A DNA stretch of 64,000 nucleotides from Terriglobia bacterium (GCA_020073495.1 JAIQFD010000002.1:124001-188000); one strand, 5' to 3'. Shown: positions 44,561 to 53,798, counted from the stretch's first letter. Numbers and translations are program-made. Notes: generated from the sequence alone by a model not told the origin.

Positions 44561-45823
44561 GTGCCCATCGGCATCTACATCTCGGTCCCATTCTGCCGCT
44601 CCAAGTGCAGCTTCTGCAATTTCGCTTCGGGAGTGTTCTCGAGCGATCTGATCTCGCGCTACGTGAAGCGGGCGTGCGAAGACATCCATTCCGCGCCACA
44701 AACGGCGGCAACAATGGGAGCGGAGTTAGACCGCCGCGTGGATTCCATCTATGTCGGCGGCGGAACGCCGACCGCCCTCGAACCGGAGCATTTGCAGGTG
44801 CTGCTGACGAGCGTGCGGGACGTCTTCGAGGTGGTCCGCGGCGCCGAGATCACGGTGGAGTGCGCGCCGGGCACGCTCACGCCGCAGATGCTGCAGACGC
44901 TGATGGGCTTCGGGGTGAACCGGGTCAGCCTCGGCGTCCAGTCTTTCGTGGACCGGGAATCGGCCGCCGTCGGGCGGCTGCACACGCGCGAGATCGTCCT
45001 CGACGATATCGGCCGCCTGCGGGCCCTCGGACTTGGCAATCTGAGTATCGATCTCATCGCCGGCCTGCCGCATCAGACCGTCGAATCGTGGAAGTATTCG
45101 GTGGACGAAACGCTCGCCGTAGTCCCGCCGCATGTCAGCGTCTACATGCTGGAGGTGGACGAGGAATCGCGCCTGGGCAAGGAAGTGATTGCCGGAGGCA
45201 CGCGGTACCACGCCCACTACGTGCCCGATGAGGACATGACCGCCGATCTGTACGACATTGCGTGCCACCGGCTGGGGCGCGCCGGTTACGACCAGTACGA
45301 GATCTCTAATTTCGCCTGGAAAGGCGCCGAGTCCCGGCACAACCTGAAGTACTGGAAGCGACAGCCGTACTTCGGCTTCGGGATGGACGCCCACTCCATG
45401 CTGCCCGCGTCGAGGAATCCGGACGATCTGTTGCGAGCGGCGCAGGAAAGCCCCCAAGCCGACGAAGGGAGCGCGCCTCCCGCTGCGATCGTCGCCGATG
45501 TTGAGGCCGTACGCTTCGCCACCAGCCACGTTCTCGACGCCTACCTCGCGGGCGAGATCCCCGCCCTCTCGTTCGTGTCGCGCCAGGCGGCGCTGGAGGA
45601 GACCTTCTTCCTGGGCCTGCGACTGACCAAGGGCGTGGACCTGCACGTGGTGGCGCAAACCTTTGGAGAGGCGGCGATCCGCGGACTCATCCCCGTCATG
45701 CGCGACCTGGAGCGCGACGGCCTGACGGAGCTCGCCGGCCGCGTGCTGCGCCTGACGGCGCGCGGGCGGCTGCTCTCCAACGAGGTGTTCCAGCGTTTCA
45801 TCGCGCCCCCGGCGCACGCCTGA
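44561..45823 (+). CDS. hemW: HemW-like radical SAM protein (coproporphyrinogen III oxidase-like)
   Basis: 420 residues from a GTG. Radical SAM cluster CX3CX2C in PFCRSKCSFCNF. Then the TIM-barrel: VDSIYVGGGTPTALEPEHL, TVECAPGTLTPQML, GVNRVSLGVQSFVDRE, LSIDLIAGLPHQTVESW, VSVYMLEVDEESRLGKE, GYDQYEISNFAWKG and SRHNLKYW, and a C-terminal HemN-type domain (LEETFFLGLRLTKGVDL). The last lines fit HemW, a heme chaperone, better than HemN, which has a longer N-terminus. No heme genes are adjacent. Confidence 0.92.
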   Translation: MPIGIYISVPFCRSKCSFCNFASGVFSSDLISRYVKRACEDIHSAPQTAATMGAELDRRVDSIYVGGGTPTALEPEHLQVLLTSVRDVFEVVRGAEITVECAPGTLTPQMLQTLMGFGVNRVSLGVQSFVDRESAAVGRLHTREIVLDDIGRLRALGLGNLSIDLIAGLPHQTVESWKYSVDETLAVVPPHVSVYMLEVDEESRLGKEVIAGGTRYHAHYVPDEDMTADLYDIACHRLGRAGYDQYEISNFAWKGAESRHNLKYWKRQPYFGFGMDAHSMLPASRNPDDLLRAAQESPQADEGSAPPAAIVADVEAVRFATSHVLDAYLAGEIPALSFVSRQAALEETFFLGLRLTKGVDLHVVAQTFGEAAIRGLIPVMRDLERDGLTELAGRVLRLTARGRLLSNEVFQRFIAPPAHA

Positions 45824-45889
45824 GCGCATCGCAATTTTCCAACAGATTCGCTAGACTTTCTGTTCCGGCAAACGACAGGACGCCTTCCT

Positions 45890-46978
45890 ATGAGGAGCAG
45901 CGCCGCGCCGCGAGGCACGGCTGAAGTCCAGGACGAGAGCAAGCGCGCCGCCACCGTGGACCTGCGCAGCGACACGGTGACGCGGCCCACGCCCGCCATG
46001 CGCCGCGCCATGGCCGAGGCCGAGGTCGGCGACGACGTCTATGGCGAGGACCCGACCATCAATCGCCTGGAGCACCGCGCCGCCGAGACCTTCGGCCGCG
46101 AGGCGGCGATCTTCGTGCCCACCGGGACCATGGGGAACCAGATCGCCATCAAATGCCACACCCGGCCCGGGCAGGAGGTCATCTGCGAGGCGCGCTCGCA
46201 CATCCTGGATTACGAGATGGCAATGCTGGCGCACTTCTCCGGGTGCATCCCGCGCGCGGTGCCGGGCGAGGACGGCATCCTGCGCTGGAGCGAGATCAAG
46301 AAGAAGATCCGTCCCAAGACGTACTACGTGGCGCAGACCGGCCTGGTCGAGCTGGAGAACACGCATAACATGGGCGGCGGGACGGTGTATCCGACCGAGG
46401 TGGCGGAGGAGATCTGCGACGGCGCACACCAGGCCGGCCTGCCGGTGCACCTGGACGGCGCGCGGGTGTTCAACGCCGCCGCCGCGCTGCAAAGGCCGGT
46501 GGCGGAGATCACGCGCAAGTTCGACTCGGTGATGTTCTGCCTGTCGAAAGGCCTGGCCGCGCCCGTGGGCTCGCTGCTGGTGGGCAGCCGCAAGTTCATC
46601 GACCAAGCGCGCGTGTACCGCAAGGCGCTGGGCGGAGGCATGCGGCAAGCGGGCATCCTGGCGGCGGCCGGGCTGATCGCTTTAGAGGAGATGCCGAAAC
46701 GTTTGCACGAGGACCACGCCAACGCTCGCTGGATGGCGGAGGAACTGGCGAAGGTCCGCGGCATCAAGCTCGACGCGAAAAAGGTCGCGACCAACATCGT
46801 GGTGTTCAACGTCGCGGGGACGGGGAAGACTTCGGCGGAGATCTCGCGGGCGCTGGCCGAGCGGGGCGTGCTGATCAACGGCATCGACCCGGAGAACATG
46901 CGCCTAGTGACGCACATGGATGTGGACCGAGCCGCCTGTGGGCGTGCCCTGGAGGCGCTGCGGAAGGTCTGTGGGTAA
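45890..46978 (+). CDS. ltaE: Low-specificity L-threonine aldolase (beta-eliminating-lyase fold)
   Basis: 362 residues. PLP enzyme splitting threonine to glycine and acetaldehyde. Motifs: [81 protein letters not shown], the PLP-Lys in [15 protein letters not shown], and [17 protein letters not shown]. An extra N-terminal ~20 residues precede the family core, so the true start may be a little later. Single gene. Confidence 0.93.
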   Translation: MRSSAAPRGTAEVQDESKRAATVDLRSDTVTRPTPAMRRAMAEAEVGDDVYGEDPTINRLEHRAAETFGREAAIFVPTGTMGNQIAIKCHTRPGQEVICEARSHILDYEMAMLAHFSGCIPRAVPGEDGILRWSEIKKKIRPKTYYVAQTGLVELENTHNMGGGTVYPTEVAEEICDGAHQAGLPVHLDGARVFNAAAALQRPVAEITRKFDSVMFCLSKGLAAPVGSLLVGSRKFIDQARVYRKALGGGMRQAGILAAAGLIALEEMPKRLHEDHANARWMAEELAKVRGIKLDAKKVATNIVVFNVAGTGKTSAEISRALAERGVLINGIDPENMRLVTHMDVDRAACGRALEALRKVCG

Positions 46979-47066
46979 TGTTCCGCGTGGAACAGTAACG
47001 GGCGTTCGTTCAAGAGCGATCGGCAATAAACCTAAAGAATCACTTTAAGAGGGAGTAGAGCGCTTC

Positions 47067-47525
47067 ATGAGCATCAACCTGGAGTACTCGGCGACGGCGA
47101 AATGCCGTCCGGAGCACATCTGGAAAGTGTTTGAAAAACTGGAGCAATGGGCTTGGTGGAACCCCGGCATTGGGCGAACCAAGTGGACCAGCGGCGAGCC
47201 CTGGCAGAAGGGCAGCCACTTCGACATGGAACTGGAGCGGCCCAGGCGCCTGAAATTCGACTGCGAGGTGCTGGAGCCTTCCATCCCCAACAAGGTCGGC
47301 TGGCGCGGCAAGGGCCACATGACCATCGGTGAGCACTGGTTCAGCTTCGAGGAGCAGCCCAGCGGCACAACCCTTTTGAAGACCTGGGAGACCCTTTCGG
47401 GCTTTGGATCCATGTTCATCGGCAAGGGCATGCAGCAGAAGACGCTTGACTCGTACAAGCTCTGGTTCGAGCGCTTGGCGGCGGAAGCGGAGAAGATCGC
47501 GCGCGAAGAGTTAGCGAAGGCATGA
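47067..47525 (+). CDS. SRPBCC/START-like domain protein
   Basis: 152 residues, RBS AAGAGGGAG about 11 nt upstream. Single helix-grip domain: YSATAKCRPEHIWKVFEKLE, WAWWNPGIGRTKW, KGSHFDMELERPRRLKFDCE, VGWRGKGHMTIGEHWFSFEE, ETLSGFGSMF, and the long C-terminal helix MQQKTLDSYKLWFERLAAEA. SRPBCC domains bind hydrophobic ligands or act in polyketide and lipid metabolism; no specific role. Its stop overlaps the start of the selenoprotein gene as ATGA, so the two are likely coupled. Confidence 0.85.
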   Translation: MSINLEYSATAKCRPEHIWKVFEKLEQWAWWNPGIGRTKWTSGEPWQKGSHFDMELERPRRLKFDCEVLEPSIPNKVGWRGKGHMTIGEHWFSFEEQPSGTTLLKTWETLSGFGSMFIGKGMQQKTLDSYKLWFERLAAEAEKIAREELAKA

Positions 47526-47743
47526 ATATCGAGATCAGGCGCTGCTTCTTTTGAAGGGACATCCGTGCCCGGGCGGGCAGACTACGCGACGAACTGCGCC
47601 AGGCGCTCGGTGTCGAGGCCAAGATCCGGATGGGAGCGCCGGGCGCCCTGGACGTGATCGTGGACGGGCGGAAAGTCTTCTCGGCGAAGCAGGCGGGCCG
47701 ACTGCCCACGGCGGCGGAAATCGTCAAAGCAACCCGGCAGTAG
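47522..47743 (+). CDS. SelW/Rdx-family selenoprotein (in-frame UGA as Sec)
   Basis: Reads as 73 residues if UGA at 47552-47554 is selenocysteine: MNIEIRRC-FF-U, i.e. a C-x-x-U redox motif with Sec at residue 11. Downstream is the Rdx fold: LRDELRQALGVEAKIRMG, then ALDVIVDGRKVFSAKQAGR, then LPTAAEIVKATRQ and TAG. That C-terminal pattern (VDGxxxFSxKxxGRxP) is diagnostic of SelW/SelT/SelH proteins, and C-x-x-U is the usual Sec site there. Sixty-two sense codons with high GC3 follow the UGA, and the start overlaps the SRPBCC stop. A conventional caller would miss it. Confidence 0.78.
47566..47579 (+). promoter_or_regulatory. Candidate bacterial SECIS hairpin
   Basis: TGCCC/GGGCA stem (5 bp) around loop GGGC, starting 11 nt after the UGA; the loop begins 16 nt after it. 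Bacterial SECIS elements lie directly downstream of the UGA with at least one G among the first loop bases; this fits. The outer stem is short. Confidence 0.55.
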
Positions 47744-47911
47744 ACCCTGAGGAGCGGCATCACGTGGCTCGTGGCTGGACCCGTGCTCTGATCTGGCGTT
47801 CGGCAGGCCCACCTCCGCGAGCGGCTGGTTGTTGACCAATCCGCCCGCCGATGATCCCCAGATTCCTTCCGTCATCTGTGACAAACTCCGGCGCTGTGTT
47901 ATAAGCGTACG

Positions 47912-47939
47912 TTTGGGTCACTGCTGGTTTCGCTTATAC
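47912..47939 (+). promoter_or_regulatory. Promoter of the acyl-CoA dehydrogenase gene
   Basis: -35 TTGGGT (47912-47917) and -10 TATACT (47934-47939) with 16 bp spacing, 27 nt before the TTG start. The preceding 170 bp hold no supported gene. Confidence 0.6.
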
Positions 47940-47966
47940 TGACTCAGGCGCTGGAGGGAGCCGGGC

Positions 47967-49109
47967 TTGGATTTTCAACCCAACGAAGAACAGTTACAGC
48001 TGAAGAAAAGCGTGCGTGAGTTCGCGGAGCGCGAGATCCTGCCGCACGTGATGGAATGGGATGAGGCCTCGCACTTTCCCTGCGAAATAGTCAAGGAACT
48101 GGGCCGGCTGGGCCTGATGGGAGTCATCTTCCCCCAGGAGTACGGGGGGGCGGGCATGGGATACGTGGAGTACGTGACCACCATCGAGGAACTGTCGCGG
48201 GTGGACGGCTCGATCGGCATCATCGTGGCGGCGCATACATCCCTCTGTTCCAATCACATCTTCATCGCGGGGAGCGAAGAGCAGAAAAAGAAGTACATCC
48301 CCAAGCTGGCGACGGGGGAGTTCATCGGGGCATGGGGGTTGACCGAGCCGGGTGCGGGCTCGGACGCAGGCTCGGCGCGTATGACGGCGGTGCGCAAGGG
48401 GAACAAATGGGTGCTGAACGGCACCAAGACTTTCTGCACCAATGGCCACTACGCGGACGTATTGGTGGTGATCGCGGTGACCGACAAGACGGCGCACACG
48501 CACGGGCTCTCGGCGTTCGTCGTGGAGAAGGGAACGAAGGGATTCAAGCCGGGCAAGAAAGAGAACAAGCTGGGTCTGCGCGCCAGCGACACCGCGGAAT
48601 TGATCTTTGAAGATTGCGAGATCCCGCTGGAGAACCTGGTGGGCAAGGAGGGCGATGGGTTCGTCGACGCCATGCGCGTGCTCGACGGCGGACGGATCTC
48701 GATCGCAGCGCTGGCCCTGGGCATGGCCCAGGGCGCGTACGAGTCGGCGCTGAAGTACTCCAAGCAGCGCAAGCAGTTCGGCAAGCTCATCAGCGAGTTC
48801 CAGGCCATCCAGTGGAAGCTGGCGGACATGGCTACGGAGATCGACGCAGCGCAACTGCTGACCATGCGCGCCGCAGACATGAAGGACAAAGGCATGAAGA
48901 CCACGCTCGAGTCCTCGATGGCGAAGCTCTACGCCAGCGAGGTGGCAGTGCGCTGCGCCAATGAGGGAGTGCAGATCCACGGCGGGTACGGCTTTGTGAA
49001 GGATTACCCGGCGGAAAAGTTCTACCGCGACGTGAAGCTATGCACCATCGGCGAGGGCACCAGCGAGATCCAGCGGCTGGTGATCGCGCGGCAGGTGCTG
49101 AAGGAATAG
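47967..49109 (+). CDS. Acyl-CoA dehydrogenase
   Basis: 380 residues from a TTG with GGAGGGAG upstream. FAD-dependent alpha,beta-dehydrogenation of acyl-CoA. Motifs: [121 protein letters not shown] (with the catalytic Glu), and [15 protein letters not shown]. Fits short-chain or branched-chain types; the neighbours (meaB, mce) suggest a propionyl/methylmalonyl-CoA or branched-chain pathway. Confidence 0.95.
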   Translation: MDFQPNEEQLQLKKSVREFAEREILPHVMEWDEASHFPCEIVKELGRLGLMGVIFPQEYGGAGMGYVEYVTTIEELSRVDGSIGIIVAAHTSLCSNHIFIAGSEEQKKKYIPKLATGEFIGAWGLTEPGAGSDAGSARMTAVRKGNKWVLNGTKTFCTNGHYADVLVVIAVTDKTAHTHGLSAFVVEKGTKGFKPGKKENKLGLRASDTAELIFEDCEIPLENLVGKEGDGFVDAMRVLDGGRISIAALALGMAQGAYESALKYSKQRKQFGKLISEFQAIQWKLADMATEIDAAQLLTMRAADMKDKGMKTTLESSMAKLYASEVAVRCANEGVQIHGGYGFVKDYPAEKFYRDVKLCTIGEGTSEIQRLVIARQVLKE

Positions 49110-49129
49110 GTCTGTAGAACGGACGGGCA

Positions 49130-49157
49130 GGGCACGGCTTAGGCCGTGCCCATTTTT
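49130..49157 (+). terminator. Rho-independent terminator after acyl-CoA dehydrogenase
   Basis: Stem GGGCACGGC/GCCGTGCCC (9 bp) with a TTAG loop and TTTTT at 49153-49157. Same family as the CGGCTAAAGCCG hairpins. Confidence 0.85.
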
Positions 49158-49278
49158 CCGCTCTCCACGCCGGGCTCGGCCGCGGCTTCCGCGGGGCCGG
49201 GGAAGGAACAGCGTCATTTATACTGTTCGGTTCAGCGCGGGCGAGAGGAACTGTCTGGGCGCCGGTCTCACAAAATTC

Positions 49279-50211
49279 GTGGAGCGTATCCGCGCGGGCG
49301 ACATGCGGGCGCTGGCGCGGGCCATCTCGGCCATCGAGGACAACACGCCGGACGCGATGCCGCTGCTGAAGGCGCTGTTCCCGCACAGCGGCAAGGCACG
49401 CATCATCGGGTTGACCGGCCCGCCGGGCGCGGGCAAGAGCACGCTGGTGGATGCGCTGGCCCGCGAATATCGCAAGCACAACAAGACCCTCGGCATCATT
49501 GCGGTGGACCCGACCAGCCCGTACACCGGTGGGGCCATCCTGGGCGACCGCATCCGCATGCAGGCGCACCACGCCGACACCGGCATCTACATCCGCAGCA
49601 TGGCCACGCGCGGGTTCCTGGGCGGGCTAGCGCGGACCACGGCGGATGTGGCCACCGTGCTCGACGCCGCGGGCAAAGACCTGATCCTGATCGAGACCGT
49701 GGGGGTGGGGCAGGACGAGATCGACATCGTGCGCCTGGCGGACGTCACGGTGGTGATCCTGGTGCCGGGGATGGGCGACGACGTGCAAACCATCAAGGCC
49801 GGGATCATGGAGATCGCCGACATCTTCGTGATCAACAAGAGCGACCGCGAGGGAGCGGAGCGGGTGGAGCGCGAGATCCGGGCTATGCAGTCCATCTCGC
49901 AACGGGCCGACGGCTGGACGCCGCCCATCGTGAAGACGGTCGCGACCGAGGCGACGGGCGTGCCGGAGCTGGCGGCGGCGATCGCACAGTACGAAGAGTT
50001 CCTGCGCAAGTCGAAGCTGCTGCTGAAGAAGAAGATCGAGAGCTGGCGCGAGCGGCTGGTGGAGATGCTGCGCGAGGCGCTGCTGGAGCGCGCCATGCGC
50101 GAACGCATGGGCGACGGGGCGGTGGCGCAGTATGCGGCCGAGATCGTCGAGCACCGCCGCGACCCGTACACGCTGGTGCAGGAAATCGTAAGGGGTTTGG
50201 GGAAGGATTAG
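49279..50211 (+). CDS. meaB: Methylmalonyl-CoA mutase-associated GTPase MeaB (ArgK family)
   Basis: 310 residues from a GTG. Protects and loads the B12 cofactor of methylmalonyl-CoA mutase. Motifs: RAISAIEDN, Walker A GLTGPPGAGKSTLVDALA, IAVDPTSPYTGGAILGDRIR, IRSMATRGFLGGLARTT, LIETVGVGQDEIDI, VVILVPGMGDDVQTIKAGI and the guanine-specificity NKSD. The true start may be slightly upstream. Mce follows 2 bp after its stop, confirming a methylmalonyl-CoA role; the mutase itself is not in the window. Confidence 0.93.
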   Translation: MERIRAGDMRALARAISAIEDNTPDAMPLLKALFPHSGKARIIGLTGPPGAGKSTLVDALAREYRKHNKTLGIIAVDPTSPYTGGAILGDRIRMQAHHADTGIYIRSMATRGFLGGLARTTADVATVLDAAGKDLILIETVGVGQDEIDIVRLADVTVVILVPGMGDDVQTIKAGIMEIADIFVINKSDREGAERVEREIRAMQSISQRADGWTPPIVKTVATEATGVPELAAAIAQYEEFLRKSKLLLKKKIESWRERLVEMLREALLERAMRERMGDGAVAQYAAEIVEHRRDPYTLVQEIVRGLGKD

Positions 50212-50213
50212 CC

Positions 50214-50621
50214 ATGTTCGCCATCGATCATCTGGGGATCGCGGTCAAGTCGCTGGAGCAGGCGAAAAAATTCTACCAGCAGCTCGGCATGCAGGTGATG
50301 CCGGAAGAGGTCGTCGAACAGGAGAAGGTCCGGCTGGCGATGGTGCCGCTGGGTGAGTCGCGCATCGAGCTGCTGGAGCCCACCAGCGAGGAGTCTCCTA
50401 TCGCGCGGTTCCTGGCCAAACGCGGTGAAGGGCTGCACCATGTGTCCCTGCGCGTGGACGACCTGAACGCCACCGTGAAGCGCCTGAAGCAGCAGGGCGT
50501 GCGGCTCATCTCCGAAGACGTAAAGATCGGGGCGGGCGGACACCAGTACGTATTCGTCCATCCGCAGAGCGCAAGCGGTGTGCTGCTGGAACTGGTGCAG
50601 GAAGCGGCGAAGGGCGTTTAA
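50214..50621 (+). CDS. mce: Methylmalonyl-CoA epimerase
   Basis: 135 residues in a vicinal-oxygen-chelate (glyoxalase-like) fold. Interconverts (R)- and (S)-methylmalonyl-CoA. N-terminal IDHLGIAVKSLEQAKKFYQQ, central ESRIELLEPTSEESPIARFL, GEGLHHVSLRVDDLNATVKR, and C-terminal YVFVHPQSASGVLLELVQ. His and Glu metal ligands lie in these blocks. Directly follows meaB. Confidence 0.94.
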   Translation: MFAIDHLGIAVKSLEQAKKFYQQLGMQVMPEEVVEQEKVRLAMVPLGESRIELLEPTSEESPIARFLAKRGEGLHHVSLRVDDLNATVKRLKQQGVRLISEDVKIGAGGHQYVFVHPQSASGVLLELVQEAAKGV

Positions 50622-50649
50622 CGGATCGCCGGGACCGCCGGCCCACACA

Positions 50650-51321
50650 ATGCTGATTCTCGGCGTCGATACATCGTGGAAGCATGGCAACATCGCGCTG
50701 GTGCGCGATGGAAACGTGTTGGGCACCGCGCTCCTCGAGGGTGGAACCTTCTCCGCGCAACTCGTGCCCCAGATCGCGCGCTTGCTTTCCGAGAACGGGC
50801 TGAAGAAGACCGATCTGGACGGGTTCTCGGTCGTGTCCGGGCCGGGTTCGTTCACCGGACTGCGCGTGGGGCTGGCCGCAGTGAAAGGACTTGCAGAGGT
50901 CCTGCACAAGCCCATCGCGGCGACCACCGTGCTCGAGGCCATGGCGCTGGGCCACGGCAAGGAAGGGAAGGTCGCGGCAGCGACGGATGCGGGCCGAGGC
51001 GAAGTTTACGTTGGCGAATATGAGGTCCGGCGCCGGGGAGTGAGGTTGCAGGCAGCCTCTCTAGGGGAGCTAGTCGTTGCGCGCACGGAGGCGGCGAGCG
51101 CTGTGAAAGGGTCGGAGGTGATCTGCTGCGAACAGTCGATTGCCGCGATGTTCCGCGAATCGGGCATCAACCCCATCGAGTTGCCCCGGCCGGACAGCGC
51201 AGCTATCGGCCGCATCGGGGCAGAAAAGATCGCGGCCGGCGAAACGGTTTCGCCGGATCGGCTCGATGCCGACTACATGCGCCGCTCCGACGCCGAGATC
51301 TTCAGCCCGCCGAAAGCTTGA
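50650..51321 (+). CDS. tsaB: tRNA threonylcarbamoyladenosine biosynthesis protein TsaB
   Basis: 223 residues. Acts with TsaD and TsaE in making t6A37 of tRNA. Motifs: MLILGVDTSWKHGNIALV, FSAQLVPQIARLL, FSVVSGPGSFTGLRVGLAAV, AATDAGRGEVYVGEYE and the closing PDRLDADYMRRSDAEI. ATG at 50650 is 25 codons inside a longer frame and matches the family start. Followed by rimI. Confidence 0.95.
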   Translation: MLILGVDTSWKHGNIALVRDGNVLGTALLEGGTFSAQLVPQIARLLSENGLKKTDLDGFSVVSGPGSFTGLRVGLAAVKGLAEVLHKPIAATTVLEAMALGHGKEGKVAAATDAGRGEVYVGEYEVRRRGVRLQAASLGELVVARTEAASAVKGSEVICCEQSIAAMFRESGINPIELPRPDSAAIGRIGAEKIAAGETVSPDRLDADYMRRSDAEIFSPPKA

Positions 51322-51368
51322 CCAGTCGCGTCACAGCGTTTCCATCGCGTCGCTGCTAGTCTTTATCC

Positions 51369-51845
51369 ATGATCCGCGTGCGCGTCGCCACTCCGGACGA
51401 TGTCCCCGCGATGCTCGCGGTAGAGCATCATGCCGCCACAGCGGCGCACTGGAACGAGCGGGAATACCGGAAAGCGCTCGAGCCCGGCACCCCGGAGCGC
51501 GAGGTGCTGGTGATCGAGGAGGGCGCTCTGCTGGGGTTCATCGTGGCGCGCGTGCTGGGAGACGAGTGGGAGATCGAAAACGTGGCGGTATCCGGGCCGG
51601 CACGAAGGAGGGGGCTGGGGTCGCGGCTGGTCGGAGAGCTGCTGGACCGGGCGCGGGCGCGCAGGGCACGCTCCGTATTCCTCGAAGTGCGCGAATCCAA
51701 CCAGGCGGCACGGCTGCTGTACGAGAAGTGGGCCTTCCTGCCGGCGGGGCGGCGCAAGGCGTACTACTCCGACCCGGTGGAGGACGCCCTCCTGTTTCGG
51801 TTCAGTTTTCCACTATCGCTATCGAAAGCAGTTGAAGGGCTTTAG
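51369..51845 (+). CDS. rimI: Ribosomal-protein-alanine N-acetyltransferase-like GNAT protein
   Basis: 158 residues, GNAT fold. IRVRVATPDDVPAMLAVEHH at the N-terminus, VLVIEEGALLGFIVARVL, IENVAVSGPARRRGLGSRLV (acetyl-CoA loop RRRGLGS), ARSVFLEVRESNQAARLLYE, and the WAFLPAGRRKAYYSDPVEDA end. RimI acetylates the N-terminus of ribosomal protein S18. The tsaB-rimI neighbourhood is common and supports the name. Confidence 0.9.
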   Translation: MIRVRVATPDDVPAMLAVEHHAATAAHWNEREYRKALEPGTPEREVLVIEEGALLGFIVARVLGDEWEIENVAVSGPARRRGLGSRLVGELLDRARARRARSVFLEVRESNQAARLLYEKWAFLPAGRRKAYYSDPVEDALLFRFSFPLSLSKAVEGL

Positions 51846-51891
51846 GACGTGTGCTAGCGTTTTACTGTCGAATTCAGTTGGAGGTCTGTGG

Positions 51892-52119
51892 ATGGCTTCT
51901 CAGCTTCGCGACCACCTGCTGTCCAACCACGAGGAATTCCGCCGGCTGGCCCAGGAACACACACAGTACGCACAACGGCTCGATTCGCTGATCCAGAAAC
52001 GCTTCCTCTCCGAGGATGAGAAACTCGAGGAAGTGCGTCTGAAAAAGCTGAAACTGCGCCTCAAGGACCAGATGGAGGCGATCGAACAGGCGTTCCGCCG
52101 CGACCACCAGGTCGCGTAA
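51892..52119 (+). CDS. YdcH/DUF465-family protein
   Basis: 75 residues, all helical coiled-coil: LSNHEEFRRLAQEHTQYAQR then LIQKRFLSEDEKLEEVRLKK and LKLRLKDQMEAIEQAFRRDH. This is the two-helix hairpin of the DUF465/YdcH family, whose cellular role is unknown. ATG at 51892 chosen over upstream frames because TTGGAGG is upstream. A terminator follows. Confidence 0.85.
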   Translation: MASQLRDHLLSNHEEFRRLAQEHTQYAQRLDSLIQKRFLSEDEKLEEVRLKKLKLRLKDQMEAIEQAFRRDHQVA

Positions 52120-52139
52120 TCTTTTCGCGGTATTCACGG

Positions 52140-52174
52140 CCTCCCGCCGACGGCGGGAGGCTTTGTGTTTTTGG
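52140..52174 (+). terminator. Rho-independent terminator
   Basis: Perfect 9 bp stem CCTCCCGCC/GGCGGGAGG with loop GAC, followed by CTTTGTGTTTTT. Confidence 0.88.
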
Positions 52175-52213
52175 AGGGCGCACAATGGGCGCTGCCGCGT
52201 CGGGCCAACCCGA

Positions 52214-52219
52214 TATAAT
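52214..52219 (+). promoter_or_regulatory. -10 element (TATAAT) of the psd operon
   Basis: Perfect TATAAT, 14 nt before the ATG at 52234 and 8 nt before an in-frame TTG at 52228. Either choice leaves a very short leader. It starts the psd-pssA-asd-like-lptE-holA operon. Confidence 0.6.
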
Positions 52220-52233
52220 CTGGATGTTTGCCC

Positions 52234-52914
52234 ATGGTTCGTGACGGCATGTATTACGGGTCGGGCTTTGTTGCGGCCGCCATCGTCCTCGGCTGGCTGG
52301 CGGGAGCGTGGTTCTCCGTCCCGGGGCTGGTATTGGCCGGCTTCTTCCTGTGGTTTTTTCGCGACCCGGAGCGCGAGATCCCGGCCGTCGCGGGCGCGCT
52401 CGTATCCCCTGCCGATGGCAAGGTGACCGACGTCTCCACCGTCGACGTGGAGGGCGTGCCGCGCCGGCGCATTAGCATCTTCCTCAACGTGTTTGACGTG
52501 CACGTGAACCGGTCGCCGATCGCGGGCGTGATCCGCCACGTGGAGTACCGGAAGGGCACCTTCCACAACGCCATGGGCGCTGCGTCGTCGGAGATGAACG
52601 AGCAGAACATCGTGACCGTCGAGGGGGAAGGGCACACCATCGTCTTCAAGCAGATCGCAGGGTTGCTGGCGCGGCGCATCGTGTTCCACAAAAAGGTTGG
52701 TGACAGCGTGCAGCGCGGCGAGCGCGTGGGGATGATCAAGTTCGGGTCTCGCACCGACGTGGTCTTCCCGGCGGACGCGGAGGTCGCGGTGAAGATCGGG
52801 GACCACGTCGCGGGCGGCGCGACCATCCTGGCGACGCTGCCAGTCGCGCCGGAGGGCGAGTCTGCAACCGCTGGACGGCCGGGTGCGGCTGTCCGACACG
52901 GAGGCAGCCGGTGA
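52234..52914 (+). CDS. psd: Phosphatidylserine decarboxylase
   Basis: 226 residues. Makes phosphatidylethanolamine at the inner membrane. N-terminal hydrophobic helix [17 protein letters not shown] and [15 protein letters not shown], then [39 protein letters not shown], and the self-cleavage site Gly-Ser in [10 protein letters not shown], which yields the pyruvoyl cofactor. It belongs to the short archaeal/Gram-positive-like Psd subfamily. Starts at ATG 52234 or TTG 52228. 4 bp overlap with pssA. Confidence 0.94.
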   Translation: MVRDGMYYGSGFVAAAIVLGWLAGAWFSVPGLVLAGFFLWFFRDPEREIPAVAGALVSPADGKVTDVSTVDVEGVPRRRISIFLNVFDVHVNRSPIAGVIRHVEYRKGTFHNAMGAASSEMNEQNIVTVEGEGHTIVFKQIAGLLARRIVFHKKVGDSVQRGERVGMIKFGSRTDVVFPADAEVAVKIGDHVAGGATILATLPVAPEGESATAGRPGAAVRHGGSR

Positions 52915-53798
52915 ACGAGCAGCAGCTTCAACTGCCGGGCACGCAGGAGCCCAAGCGGCGGCGCTTGCGCAAGGGCATGCACCTGCTGCCGTCGTTATTC
53001 ACCGGCGGCAACATCTTCCTCGGCTACTACGCGCTGACCCAGGCAATGCAAGGGACCCCTGCCGACTACAGTCACTTCGATACGGCGGCGAAAGCGATCG
53101 GCGTGGCTGTGCTGCTCGACGGCCTGGACGGCCGCATCGCGCGCATGACCAACACCACCAGCGAGTTCGGCAAGGAGCTGGATTCGCTGGCCGACGCGGT
53201 CACCTTCGGGGTCGCACCGGCGGTGCTGGCGTGGCTCTGGGGATTCCGTTTCCTGCCGCCGATGGACGACGTCGAGCTGCGCTCGGGCCTGGTGCGGTTC
53301 GGGCTGGTCGCGACGTTTGTTTTTCTGACTGCGGGTGTGGCGCGGCTGGCGCGCTTCAATATCCAGCTCAACCCGCAACCATCGAATCCTGGCCGGCCAG
53401 GAAGGAAATATTTCGTCGGCATGCCGATCCCGGCGGGCGCGGGCATCATCGCGGCGGTCGTTCACCTGGTGCGAGGGGCGCCCATCGGCGCATCGTTGTG
53501 GGGGGCGTGGTGGCTGGCGGCGCTGTGGCTGTTGCTGATCGTCGCCATCTCGTTCCTGATGGTCAGCACCTGGCGCTTCTATAGTTTCAAGGACATCGAC
53601 CTGCGCGCGCGGCGGCCGTTCCGCATGGTCATCTTCATCGCGCTGATCATCGCGTCTATCTACTTCTACTCGAACTACAGCCTGTTCTTCATCGCGCTGG
53701 CGTACATGCTGTCGGGCGTGCTGGCGCGGCTGTTCTACATCGTGCGGCGGCGCAGCTCCCCGCCACCGGCCTACAAAGAAGCGTCGGAGATGCGATGA
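52911..53798 (+). CDS. pssA: CDP-diacylglycerol-serine O-phosphatidyltransferase
   Basis: 295 residues from a GTG overlapping psd. Makes phosphatidylserine, the substrate of Psd. CDP-alcohol phosphotransferase motif: [11 protein letters not shown], then [17 protein letters not shown], carrying the D-x2-D-G-x2-A-R...G-x3-D-x3-D residues. Multi-pass membrane protein ([46 protein letters not shown]). The psd-pssA pair gives the full route to PE. 4 bp overlap with the next gene. Confidence 0.94.
   Translation: MNEQQLQLPGTQEPKRRRLRKGMHLLPSLFTGGNIFLGYYALTQAMQGTPADYSHFDTAAKAIGVAVLLDGLDGRIARMTNTTSEFGKELDSLADAVTFGVAPAVLAWLWGFRFLPPMDDVELRSGLVRFGLVATFVFLTAGVARLARFNIQLNPQPSNPGRPGRKYFVGMPIPAGAGIIAAVVHLVRGAPIGASLWGAWWLAALWLLLIVAISFLMVSTWRFYSFKDIDLRARRPFRMVIFIALIIASIYFYSNYSLFFIALAYMLSGVLARLFYIVRRRSSPPPAYKEASEMR

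Noticed and set aside
47522-47554. SelW-like locus as a simple pseudogene ended at codon 11
   Set aside because: The rest of the frame is intact with coding-like GC3, the UGA falls exactly at the C-x-x-U position, and the start is coupled to the upstream gene; Sec decoding explains it better, though it needs the genome's Sec machinery to confirm.
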